64,000 nucleotides of DNA, taken from contig NZ_SODP01000002.1 in assembly GCF_004365355.1 (NCBI RefSeq), positions 1,483,838 through 1,547,837 on the forward strand, in the 5' to 3' direction. The DNA is from Kribbella pratensis. Lineage in GTDB: Bacteria > Actinomycetota > Actinomycetes > Propionibacteriales > Kribbellaceae. This document shows, piece after piece, positions 6,526-15,035 of the stretch (the first letter of the stretch is position 1; every line of letters begins with the position of its first letter). Made by a program: the position numbers and the translations under genes. Below the pieces are notes generated by a model that was given only the letters and a program-made list of their open reading frames with translations, was not told where the DNA came from and ran no database searches.

Positions 6526-9300
6526 TCAGGACTTCTTCGCCGTCGTCTTCTGCGCGGTGGTCTTCTTGGCCGTTGCCTTCTTGGCCGCCGTCTTCTTCGT
6601 GGCGGTCTTCTTGGCCGTCGTCTTCTTGGCCGCCGTCTTCTTGGCCGTCGTCTTCTTCGCGGTCGTCTTCTTCGCCGTGGACTTCTTCGCGGTCTTCTTC
6701 ACCGGGCCGCGGGCTCGCTTGTCCGCCAGCAGCTCGGCCGCGCGGAGCAGCGAGATCGTCTCGACCGCGTCGTCCTTGCGGAGCGTCGCGTTCGTCTCCC
6801 CGTCGGTGACGTACGGGCCGAAGCGACCTTCCTTCACCACCACGGGCTTGCCGGACTCCGGGTCCTCGCCGAGCTCCTTCAACGGCGGGGCCGCGGCACG
6901 GCGGCCGCGCTGCTTCGGCTCGGAGTAGATCTTCAGCGCCTCGTCGAGCGTGATGTCGAACATCTGCTCCTCGGTCGCCAGCGACCGCGAGTCCGTGCCC
7001 TTCTTCAGGTACGGCCCGTAGCGCCCGTTCTGCGCCGTGATCTCGTCGCCCGACTCCGGGTCCTTGCCGACCACGCGCGGCAGCGACAGCAGCTTCATCG
7101 CGTCGTCGAGGCTGACGTTCTCCAGCGTCATCGACTTCAGCAGCGACCCGGTCCGCGGCTTGGCGCCCTTCGGCGCATCCTCCGGCAGTACTTCGGTCAC
7201 GTACGGCCCGAAACGCCCTGCCTTCGCGACAACGCGCAGGCCGGTGTCCGGCGCAGTACCGAGGTCGAGCTCGACACCCGACGGCTGGGCCAGCAGCTCC
7301 TGCGCCTTGTCGACGGTCAGCTCGTCCGGCGGCAGGTCCTCCGGCACATTCGCGCGCCGCTCGTCCTTGTCCTCGACGTACGGTCCGTACCGACCGACGC
7401 GGACGACGATCCCACTGTCGTCACCGCCGACCGGGAACGTCGACATCTCGCGGGCGTCGATATCGCCGAGATCGTTGACCATCGAGTGCAGGCCCTCGAG
7501 GTCGTTGTCACCGAAGTAGAACCGCTCGAGCACACCCTCACGCTGCAGATCGCCGGCCGCGACCTCGTCGAGCACGTCCTCCATCGTCGCGGTGAACGCG
7601 TAGTCCACCAGCCGGGTGAAATGCTCCTCGAGCAGCCGGACCACCGCGAACGCCAGCCAGGCCGGAACCAGCGCCTGACCCTTCTTGTAGATGTACCCGC
7701 GGGCCTGGATCGTGCCGATGATCGAGGCGTACGTCGACGGCCGCCCGATCTCGCGCTCTTCCAGCCCGCCGACCAGCGTGGCTTCGGTGTAGCGCGCAGG
7801 CGGCTTCGTCTCGTGCCCGGACGCCAGCACCTCGACTGCGGGCAGTACGTCGCCCTCCGCCACGTCCGGCAGCCGGGTCTCCTGGTCGTCCGACCCGGTG
7901 GACGGGTCGTCCTGGCCCTCGACGTACGCCTTGAGGAATCCGTGGAACGTGATCACCCGGCCGGACGAGGTGAACTCGCACTTCTCACCCGTGGACGCGG
8001 TCGCGTCGATCCGGATCGAGACGCTGTTCCCAGCGGCGTCCTTCATCTGGGACGCGATCGTCCGCATCCAGATCAGCTCGTACAGCCGGAACTCCGCACC
8101 GGACAGACCGGTCTGGGCCGGAGTCTGGAAGGTCTCGCCGGCCGGCCGGATCGCCTCGTGTGCCTCCTGCGCGTTCTTCACCTTGGAGGTGTAGACCCGC
8201 GGCTTGTCCGGCAGGTACGACGCGCCGTACAGCTCGCGGACCTGGGCCCGGGCCGCGGTGATCGCGGTGTCCGACAGCGTGACGCTGTCGGTACGCATAT
8301 AGGTGATGTTGCCGTTCTCGTAGAGCCGCTGGGCGACCTGCATCGTCTGCGAGGCGGACATGCCGAGCTTCCGGCCGGCCTCCTGCTGCAGCGTGGTGGT
8401 CCGGAACGGCGCGTACGGCCGGCGGGTGTACGGCTTGGACTCGATCGACCGGACGGTGAACTGCGAGTCGCGCAAAGCACCGGCCAGCGCGGTCGCGGTC
8501 TCCTCGTTCAGATGGACGGTGTTGGCGCCCTTGAGCTCACCGGTCGAACTGAAGTCGCGGCCCTGCGCCACCCGCTTGCTGTCCACCGAGACCAGGCGGG
8601 AAGGGAACTGCCGCGGCGTCCGGCTCTCACCGGCGTCGAGGGTCGCGTCGAGGTCCCAGTACGACGCGCTGCGGAACGCGATCCGCTCGCGCTCCCGGTC
8701 GACCACCATCCGGATCGCGACCGACTGGACCCGGCCCGCCGACAGCTTCGGCATGACCTTCTTCCACAGCACCGGGGAGACCTCGTACCCGTACAACCGG
8801 TCGAGGATCCGGCGCGCCTCCTGGGCGTCGACCAGGGCCTCATCGATGTCGCGGGCGTTGCCGACCGCGTCCTGGATCGCCTTGGGGGTGATCTCGTGGA
8901 AGACCATCCGCTTGACCGGGACCTTCGGCTTCAGCTCCTCGAGCAGGTGCCAGGCGATCGCCTCGCCCTCGCGGTCCTCATCTGTCGCGAGGAAGAGCTC
9001 GTCGGCGCCCTTGAGCAGGTCCTTCAGCTTGCGGATCTGCGCCCGCTTGTCGGCCGGTACGACGTACAGCGGGTCGAAGTGGTCCTCGACGTTGACGCCG
9101 AGGCGTGCCCAGGGCAGGCCCTTGTACTTCGCCGGGATCTCGTCCGCGCCGCTCGGCAGGTCGCGGATGTGGCCGAAGCTGGACTCCACCACGTACCCGG
9201 ACCCCAGGAAGCCGGCGATCATCCGCGCCTTCTTCGGCGACTCGACGATCACCAAACGGGTCCCTGCCGTTGTCTTCGTCCCTGCTGCTGCCCCTGCCAC
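6526..9300 (-). CDS. topA: DNA topoisomerase I (type IA)
   Basis: About 924 residues; relaxes negative supercoils. The TOPRIM domain starts RLVIVESPKKA and carries the acidic triad in ATDEDREGEA (about D107, D109, E111). The active-site tyrosine is about Y334 in NITYMRTDS. The C-terminal half has several GRFGPYV/GRYGPYL repeats instead of zinc ribbons, and the last ~55 residues are a KKT/AKK lysine-rich tail, as is usual in actinobacterial TopA. GTG at 9300 is chosen because an AGGGAG Shine-Dalgarno lies just before it and the conserved sequence begins 14 residues later; the frame is open to 9438. The lysine tail makes 6530-6700 a low-complexity stretch. Confidence 0.95.
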   Translation of the reverse strand: MAGAAAGTKTTAGTRLVIVESPKKARMIAGFLGSGYVVESSFGHIRDLPSGADEIPAKYKGLPWARLGVNVEDHFDPLYVVPADKRAQIRKLKDLLKGADELFLATDEDREGEAIAWHLLEELKPKVPVKRMVFHEITPKAIQDAVGNARDIDEALVDAQEARRILDRLYGYEVSPVLWKKVMPKLSAGRVQSVAIRMVVDRERERIAFRSASYWDLDATLDAGESRTPRQFPSRLVSVDSKRVAQGRDFSSTGELKGANTVHLNEETATALAGALRDSQFTVRSIESKPYTRRPYAPFRTTTLQQEAGRKLGMSASQTMQVAQRLYENGNITYMRTDSVTLSDTAITAARAQVRELYGASYLPDKPRVYTSKVKNAQEAHEAIRPAGETFQTPAQTGLSGAEFRLYELIWMRTIASQMKDAAGNSVSIRIDATASTGEKCEFTSSGRVITFHGFLKAYVEGQDDPSTGSDDQETRLPDVAEGDVLPAVEVLASGHETKPPARYTEATLVGGLEEREIGRPSTYASIIGTIQARGYIYKKGQALVPAWLAFAVVRLLEEHFTRLVDYAFTATMEDVLDEVAAGDLQREGVLERFYFGDNDLEGLHSMVNDLGDIDAREMSTFPVGGDDSGIVVRVGRYGPYVEDKDERRANVPEDLPPDELTVDKAQELLAQPSGVELDLGTAPDTGLRVVAKAGRFGPYVTEVLPEDAPKGAKPRTGSLLKSMTLENVSLDDAMKLLSLPRVVGKDPESGDEITAQNGRYGPYLKKGTDSRSLATEEQMFDITLDEALKIYSEPKQRGRRAAAPPLKELGEDPESGKPVVVKEGRFGPYVTDGETNATLRKDDAVETISLLRAAELLADKRARGPVKKTAKKSTAKKTTAKKTTAKKTAAKKTTAKKTATKKTAAKKATAKKTTAQKTTAKKS

Positions 9301-9568
9301 TGCGCTCCCTACTCTCGCGACTCTCGTCCTGCGACCAACGCCCCAATCCCAAACGGCACCGGCTTCGGGTCTGTTCCCCCGGACACGGACCGACCCTGCC
9401 CGAGGACAGAGTACGGCCGACGGCAACGCATTTCTCAACGCACCGTAACCGCTACCACCCCCGGTCCGCCTCCCAGGATTTCAGAAAGTGGCGAACACCC
9501 CACCAGTCACCGCGCGTCGCGACGCCGCCACGGTGGGCGTGGCGAATCTCTGTCGAGAGTACGCCGTC

Positions 9569-10951
9569 TCAGCGGACGAAGCGCACTTCCGGGAACTTCG
9601 GGGAGCCGCCGCGGAGCAGAAGTGACGGCCGGCGACGCAGCGTCTGGTCGAAGAACGCGGCAATGTACTCGCGCTGCGCCAGCACGCTCCGGGCCGGTTT
9701 CGCGCTGCCGACGAGGGCCTTCATCACCGAGGTGATGATCGGGTCCTCGCCGTAGATGTCGTGGAAGAGCTGGGAGAAGATGAACTGGTAGTCGGTGAAT
9801 GCCTTCTGCCTGGTGTTCACCAGCGTCAGGTTGAGTCTGCCGCCGCGCTGCGCCTTCCAGAAGCTCGCCCAGGACGCGTCGTAGGTATCCCCGGCGGGAT
9901 CGGTCCGCTGCGTCTCCCCCGATCCGAACAGCAGGAACGGCCGGTCCAGCCCCTGCTCCGCCACATCGCCGAGCGGACCGTTCTTCCGGTCGTCCTGGAG
10001 TGTGCCGTCCAGGTCGATCCCGGCCGAGATCCGTTGGTCCTGCAGCATCGCGTTCGCGGCCGTATACCCACCGAGGCCGATACCGAACATGCCGACCTTG
10101 CGCAGGTCGAGCCCGTCCGCGAGGTCCTTCGGCAGATCCTTGCCATCGGCATCGACCTTGCGGCCGTCGGCCATCCGCTCGAGCTGGTCCAGCACGAACC
10201 GCGCGTCCGCGGTCCGGGTCTCGACCGCCGCCCGGATCTGGTCCGGACCGGGCGGTTCGGACTCCGGCGCGCCCGGCAGGAACCGTCCGCCGGGGAACTC
10301 GACCGGCGTCTCGTGCGAGTGGTCGATCGTCACCACGACGTACCCACGGCTGGCAAGGTCCTCGACCTGCGCGGTGTTCACGAACCGGCTGTACTGAAAA
10401 CCGGGCGAGAACAGTACGACGGGATGCCGCATCGGCTGCGCCGGTACGTCGACCCGCGCGTGTGTCTCGGTGGCGGCGAAGTCGAACGACCCGCTCGGCA
10501 GCGCCAGTCCGTACTCACCCGTCCACGCGTCGTCGACCTCGACCGCGGTCCGCGGCGGCATGTACTTCGCGAACGGCGCCGACCCGAACATCCCCGCCGG
10601 GTACCAGAGGCTGATCATCAACTCGCGCTGCCCGCTGGGCATGGCGGGATCCGGCCGCGACCGGTCGATCAGGTGGACCGCGGTCGTCCCGAGCGCCTTC
10701 CGCCCGGTCGGCGCCGGCAGCCGGAACTTCACCGGATGGAAGTTCGGGTCGTCCTGCGCGCGGATCGGGTCCGGCGCGAGGCCGGCGGAGCCGTCGGGAT
10801 CGATCGGGGAAGCTTGCGCCAACCCCGGCCAGGCCGCGGCAACACCGACCGCGAGGCCGGCGGTCAGGCCGGCGCCCAGGACGTGACGCCTGGTGAAGAC
10901 GTGACTGCTGGGGCTGCTGGGACGCCGGTTGCTCATGCGACTCATCGTCAT
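9569..10951 (-). CDS. Secreted alpha/beta-hydrolase-fold protein related to PAF acetylhydrolase, catalytic residues lost
   Basis: About 460 residues with a twin-arginine signal (TRRHVLGAGLTAGLAVG, cleavage near AQAS). The fold markers match bacterial PAF-acetylhydrolase-like esterases: HPVVLFSPGFQYSR, VVVTIDHSHETP and GIDLDGTL. The nucleophile elbow, normally GHSxGG, reads GIGLGG (about residues 290-295), so Ser is replaced by Gly. The catalytic-His segment, normally GHxxFTD, reads RQKAFTDYQ (about residue 382). Both changes are clear in the DNA and the frame is intact. It may therefore be a non-enzymatic binding protein or a decaying enzyme. It is divergent from the GH31 gene. Confidence 0.75.
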   Translation of the reverse strand: MTMSRMSNRRPSSPSSHVFTRRHVLGAGLTAGLAVGVAAAWPGLAQASPIDPDGSAGLAPDPIRAQDDPNFHPVKFRLPAPTGRKALGTTAVHLIDRSRPDPAMPSGQRELMISLWYPAGMFGSAPFAKYMPPRTAVEVDDAWTGEYGLALPSGSFDFAATETHARVDVPAQPMRHPVVLFSPGFQYSRFVNTAQVEDLASRGYVVVTIDHSHETPVEFPGGRFLPGAPESEPPGPDQIRAAVETRTADARFVLDQLERMADGRKVDADGKDLPKDLADGLDLRKVGMFGIGLGGYTAANAMLQDQRISAGIDLDGTLQDDRKNGPLGDVAEQGLDRPFLLFGSGETQRTDPAGDTYDASWASFWKAQRGGRLNLTLVNTRQKAFTDYQFIFSQLFHDIYGEDPIITSVMKALVGSAKPARSVLAQREYIAAFFDQTLRRRPSLLLRGGSPKFPEVRFVR

Positions 10952-10960
10952 CGCCTTGTT

Positions 10961-11003
10961 TCACCCCGTGATGGCGACATGGTTTCAACTTCGTCACGGG
11001 TGA
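10961..11003. promoter_or_regulatory. Near-perfect dyad in the divergent hydrolase/GH31 intergenic region
   Basis: TCACCCCGTGA (10961-10971) and TCACGGGTGA (10994-11003) are inverted copies differing by one inserted base. They lie in the 124-bp region that must hold promoters for both divergent genes. A regulator binding site is plausible; no regulator gene adjoins. Confidence 0.3.
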
Positions 11004-11075
11004 CCTGATGACAACGGGTCGCCGGTGCGCTTCACTGTGCACATCTTGTTCATTGATGCGTGAAGTGAGGCACTC

Positions 11076-14000
11076 GTGAGCATCTTTGTCCGCATGAAAC
11101 GTTCAGTAATCGCCCTAGCTCTGTTAGCAGGCGCACTTGTGTACACCGCGGCTCCCGCGCAGGCCGCCGCCACCACGCTCGGTGACATCACCGGGTTCGC
11201 GGCCGGCAAAGCGACGTACACCCTCAGCGCCGGCGCGGCGAAGGTGCGAGTGGTGTTCCTGAAGGACGACGTCTTCCGGCTGTGGATGGCGCCGGACGGG
11301 AACTTCACCGACCCCGCGAACACCCCGCCCACCGATCCGGGCGCCCCGGCGTCCACCATCGTCACCAAGACGAACTACGGCACGCCGCCGACCTCCTGGC
11401 GCGACTGTGGCACCTACTACTCGCTCACGACCGGCAAGATCGAGGTCCGTGCGCAGAAGAGCCCGCTGAAGTTCTCCGTGTACCGGTCGAACGGACAACT
11501 GGTCTGGTCCGAGGCGGCGCCGCTGTCCTGGACGGACACGTCGACCACCCAGACGCTGGCGCGTGGTGCGAACGAGCAGTTCTTCGGCGGCGGCATGCAG
11601 AACGGCCGCTTCTCGCACCGGGACCAGACGATCAAGATCTCCAAGGACTTCAACTGGGAGGACGGCGGCAACCCGAACGCGTCGCCGTACTACATGAGCA
11701 CCGCGGGGTACGGCGTACTCCGGAACACGTTCGACCCGGGTAGTTACAGCTTTACCAGTCCGGTTGTAACTACGCACGACGAGAAGCGCTTCGACGCGTA
11801 CTACTTCATCGGCGATCTGAAGACCTCGCTGGACCGCTACACCGAGCTCACCGGCCGGCCGTTCATGCCGCCGATCTACGGGCTCGAGTACGGCGACTCC
11901 GACTGCTACAACCGCGGTCACTATGCGACGGACCCGGACCCCAGCAACGACTGGAAGGTCAACCCCGACAAGGTCACCACGCTGGACGCAGTGAAGGTCG
12001 CACAGCGCTTCAAGGACGAGGACATGCCGGGTGGCTGGATGCTCGTCAACGACGACTACGGCTGCGGGTACTCCGCCAACACCGACTCCGAGCAGGTCGA
12101 CGGCACGTGGTGGGGCAAGCGCGACATCCCCGCGCTGAAGCAGACCGGCGACGAACTGCGGGCACGGAACATCCAGATGGGCCTGTGGACACAGTCCAAC
12201 CTGGACCGTCAGTCGGCCGAGGTCGGTGACGCCGGTGTGCGCGTCCGGAAGCTGGACGTGGCGTGGGTCGGTCCGGGCTACCGCTACGCGCTGAGTGCCT
12301 GCGACACCGCGCATGACGGCATCGAGCAGTACAGCAACGCCCGCGGGTTCGCCTGGATGGTCGAGGGCTGGGCCGGCGCGCAGCGGTGCGCGGTGCAGTG
12401 GACCGGCGACCACAGTGGCTCGCTGGACGCGATCAAGTGGCAGATCCCGGCGATCACCGGCTCCGGCAATTCGGGCATCGCCTACAGCGCGGGTGACGTC
12501 GACGGCATCTTCGGCGGCAGCGCCACGTCGTACGTGCGTGATCTGCAGTGGAAGGTGTTCAACCCGGCGTTCATGAGCATGTCCGGCTGGTCGACCCCGG
12601 CGTACAAGCAGCCCTGGGCGTACGGCGACCCGTACACCTCGATCAACCGCAAGTACCTGAAGCTGCGCGAGCGCCTGCTTCCGTACTTCTACACGTACGC
12701 CGCTGAGGCGCACCGGACCGGCGCTCCGCTGAACCGGTCGCTGGTGCTGGAGTACCCGAACGACCCTCGCACGTGGGACGACACGACCAAGTACGAGTTC
12801 CTGGCCGGCAAGGAGTTCCTGGTCGCGCCGATGTACGGCGCGGACGAGGTGAAGAACGGGATCTACCTGCCGGCCGGACGCTGGGTCGACTACTGGACCG
12901 GTCGGGTGTACCAAGGTCCGACGACGGTCAACGGCTACCACGCCGCGCTCGACACGCTGCCGCTGTTCGTGAAGGCGGGCGCCGTCGTACCGATGTGGAA
13001 GTCCGGCATCAACAACGCCGCCGAGCAGAAGCCGAGCGACCCAGTCACCGTCGACATCTATCCATCGGGCAAGTCGTCGTTCAACCTCTACGAGGACGAC
13101 CGCGTGACTCGATCGACGAAGTCCGCCACGCAGACGTTCGCCGTCGACGCACCGACCGACGGCCGCGGCGACATCACCGTGAACATCGGCCGCAGCAACG
13201 GTTCGTACGACGGCAAGCCCGCGGCGCGCCCGTACGAACTCACCGTCCACACCGGCACCGCGCCACACAACGTCACCATCGACGGACGCCCAGCCAAGTG
13301 GAGCTTCGCCAACGGCGTCGTCACCGTGCAGACCGCGTCGATCGCCACCTCGCGGTCCGCCGTGGTCCTTCTCTCCGGCACCTCTTCGGTGGGCGGCGCG
13401 GACGTCGCCAACACCTTCGGCACTCCGGAGCTCACCACACCGTCGCTCTGGAACGCCCCTGGCCAGGCAACCGAGGTGACTGCGACGTTCCGCAACGACA
13501 CCCCCGGCACCCTGCGCAACGTCGACCTGGCCATGCAGGTTCCGGCCGGCTGGACTGTCACCGGTGCCGGCCAGTTCGCGTCGGTCCGCTCCGGCCAGAC
13601 CGTCGCCACCAAGCTGCAGGTGACACCCGGCGCGGACGTCAAGCCGGCGAGGTTCACCCTGCAGCTGAAGGCGAGCTATGTTGCCCAAGGCAAGAGTTAC
13701 TCCAACTCCGCCTCGGCAACAGCCGAACTGCCGTACGCATCGTTGTCCCAGGCAGCCAACCTGGTCGGCATCACCGACGCAAACACCTATAAACAAGGCA
13801 ACTTCGACGGATCGGGTGACAGCTTCAACGGCGAAGCGCTCGCGGCCGCCGGCTACTCGCCGGGCGCAAAGGTCACGGTCCAGGACGCCGAGTTCACCTG
13901 GCCGACCGGAGCGCCGGGCACGCCGAATGTGGTGAAGAATCAGTCCGCGCCGATCCTCGTCTCCGGCACCGGATCCCACCTCGCACTCCTCGGCGCCGGC

Positions 14001-14747
14001 GCCAGTCTCAACGCTCGTGGAGCCGTCACGATCATCTACACCGACGGCACCACGTCCGAAGGCACCTTCCAGTTGCCGAACTGGTGTTGCCAGGACCCGA
14101 CCACCGGCGGCGCCAAGCTCGCCGTCTCGGTCAAGGGGCGCTACACGCCGGCCGGTCTGGGCAATACGACGACGGACTATCGCGTCTTCTACACCGCCGT
14201 ACCGCTCGATCCCGGCAAGACCGTGAAAGCGATCAAGCTACCCGGCGGCGGGCTCGGGTTCTTCGCCGCCACGATCGCCGACAAACCGTTGCCACCGGCA
14301 CCCACCGGGGAGAACTGGGTCAGCGACCTGGAGTTCCTCGACTCCACCAACGGCTGGGGTCCGGTCGAACGCGACCACAGCAACGGCGAGGACGGCACCG
14401 GCGACGGCGGCCCGATCACGCTGGACGGCGTCACGTATGCGAAGGGCCTCGGCGCGCACGCTCCTTCGTCGGTGAGCGTCCGGCTCGGCGGCAACTGCAC
14501 GACGTTCACCAGCAAGCTGGGCATCGACGACGAGATGGAGGACCGCGGCAAGGTCACCTTCAAGGTGCTCACCGACGGCACCGCGAAGTACACGTCGGAC
14601 CAACTGACCGGCACGTCTCCCACCGCCAGTACGACGGTCGACGTCACCGGCGCCCAGACCCTCACCCTCCAGGTCACCGACGGAGGCGATGGCAACACCA
14701 GCGACCACGCCGACTGGGCCGACGCCAAACTCACCTGCAACCCATAA
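11076..14747 (+). CDS. Secreted multidomain GH31 glycosidase (alpha-glucosidase-like) with NEW3 and NPCBM domains
   Basis: 1223 residues with a Sec signal ending AAPAQAA. A GH31 barrel follows (YGLEYGDSDCYNRG, then GGWMLVNDDYG). The predicted nucleophile is about D394 in KLDVAWVG and the predicted acid/base about D445 in WTGDHSG. A NEW3-type sandwich follows (TATFRNDTPGTLRNVDLAM), then a further beta-sandwich, and finally an NPCBM domain (LDGVTYAKGLGAHAPSS). This is the architecture of extracellular enzymes acting on alpha-linked glycans. GTG at 11076 has a GTGAGG-type site upstream; an ATG at 11094 is an alternative. Exact linkage specificity (glucoside, xyloside or galactoside) cannot be assigned. 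Confidence 0.85.
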   Translation: MSIFVRMKRSVIALALLAGALVYTAAPAQAAATTLGDITGFAAGKATYTLSAGAAKVRVVFLKDDVFRLWMAPDGNFTDPANTPPTDPGAPASTIVTKTNYGTPPTSWRDCGTYYSLTTGKIEVRAQKSPLKFSVYRSNGQLVWSEAAPLSWTDTSTTQTLARGANEQFFGGGMQNGRFSHRDQTIKISKDFNWEDGGNPNASPYYMSTAGYGVLRNTFDPGSYSFTSPVVTTHDEKRFDAYYFIGDLKTSLDRYTELTGRPFMPPIYGLEYGDSDCYNRGHYATDPDPSNDWKVNPDKVTTLDAVKVAQRFKDEDMPGGWMLVNDDYGCGYSANTDSEQVDGTWWGKRDIPALKQTGDELRARNIQMGLWTQSNLDRQSAEVGDAGVRVRKLDVAWVGPGYRYALSACDTAHDGIEQYSNARGFAWMVEGWAGAQRCAVQWTGDHSGSLDAIKWQIPAITGSGNSGIAYSAGDVDGIFGGSATSYVRDLQWKVFNPAFMSMSGWSTPAYKQPWAYGDPYTSINRKYLKLRERLLPYFYTYAAEAHRTGAPLNRSLVLEYPNDPRTWDDTTKYEFLAGKEFLVAPMYGADEVKNGIYLPAGRWVDYWTGRVYQGPTTVNGYHAALDTLPLFVKAGAVVPMWKSGINNAAEQKPSDPVTVDIYPSGKSSFNLYEDDRVTRSTKSATQTFAVDAPTDGRGDITVNIGRSNGSYDGKPAARPYELTVHTGTAPHNVTIDGRPAKWSFANGVVTVQTASIATSRSAVVLLSGTSSVGGADVANTFGTPELTTPSLWNAPGQATEVTATFRNDTPGTLRNVDLAMQVPAGWTVTGAGQFASVRSGQTVATKLQVTPGADVKPARFTLQLKASYVAQGKSYSNSASATAELPYASLSQAANLVGITDANTYKQGNFDGSGDSFNGEALAAAGYSPGAKVTVQDAEFTWPTGAPGTPNVVKNQSAPILVSGTGSHLALLGAGASLNARGAVTIIYTDGTTSEGTFQLPNWCCQDPTTGGAKLAVSVKGRYTPAGLGNTTTDYRVFYTAVPLDPGKTVKAIKLPGGGLGFFAATIADKPLPPAPTGENWVSDLEFLDSTNGWGPVERDHSNGEDGTGDGGPITLDGVTYAKGLGAHAPSSVSVRLGGNCTTFTSKLGIDDEMEDRGKVTFKVLTDGTAKYTSDQLTGTSPTASTTVDVTGAQTLTLQVTDGGDGNTSDHADWADAKLTCNP

Positions 14748-14772
14748 CACCCACAGCGCCCCCGCCCACCCC

Positions 14773-14850
14773 GCCCATCCCACCTACCCCGCCCGCCCCC
14801 GCCCATCCCACCTACCCCGCCCGCCCCCGCCCATCCCACCTACCCCGCCC
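14773..14850. repeat. 28-bp C-rich tandem repeat, about three copies
   Basis: Copies start at 14773, 14801 and 14829, each beginning GCCCATCCCACCTACCCCG. A run of GCCCC pentamers follows to about 14875. The stretch is almost pure pyrimidine on the plus strand and lies 26 bp past the GH31 stop codon. It is noncoding as far as can be seen. Confidence 0.75.
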
Positions 14851-14883
14851 CGCCCCGCCCCGCCCTGCCCCGCTCGCATTTGA

Positions 14884-14951
14884 TGGGTTAACCCACCTGG
14901 TTGGGGGTTCCTCACCCGTATCCAGGGTGTGGAACCCCCAACAGGATGGGT
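14884..14951 (+). terminator. Large hairpin after the GH31 gene, with an overlapping 12-bp palindrome
   Basis: GTTGGGGGTTCC (14900-14911) pairs perfectly with GGAACCCCCAAC (14931-14942), and the stem continues inward through CACCC/GGGTG. An outer ACCCACCTG/CAGGATGGGT pairing has one bulge. TGGGTTAACCCA (14884-14895) is a separate perfect palindrome that would compete with the outer stem. There is no T-tract. It probably terminates GH31 transcription, but the competing folds leave room for a regulatory role. Confidence 0.5.
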
Positions 14952-15035
14952 GGACCTATCTAATGTGTCGCGTCGGGGCGGGGGGACGGGAGCGGGAACG
15001 GCAGGAGGGGTCGGAGGTGGTGGGAGGATGTGCGC

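Noticed and set aside
6530..6700. Low-complexity repeat at the topA 3' end
   Set aside because: It encodes the lysine-rich C-terminal tail that is normal for actinobacterial TopA.
6070..9735. 1221-codon plus-strand open frame
   Set aside because: It is antisense to topA and fur across their whole length. The topA frame has every catalytic motif, and the plus-strand product is an Arg/Pro-rich shadow typical of high-GC DNA.
11124..13979. 951-codon minus-strand open frame
   Set aside because: Antisense shadow of the GH31 gene, which has a signal peptide and intact active-site motifs.
14773..14850. Possible CRISPR array
   Set aside because: The 28-bp units are directly adjacent with no unique spacers, and no cas genes are present.
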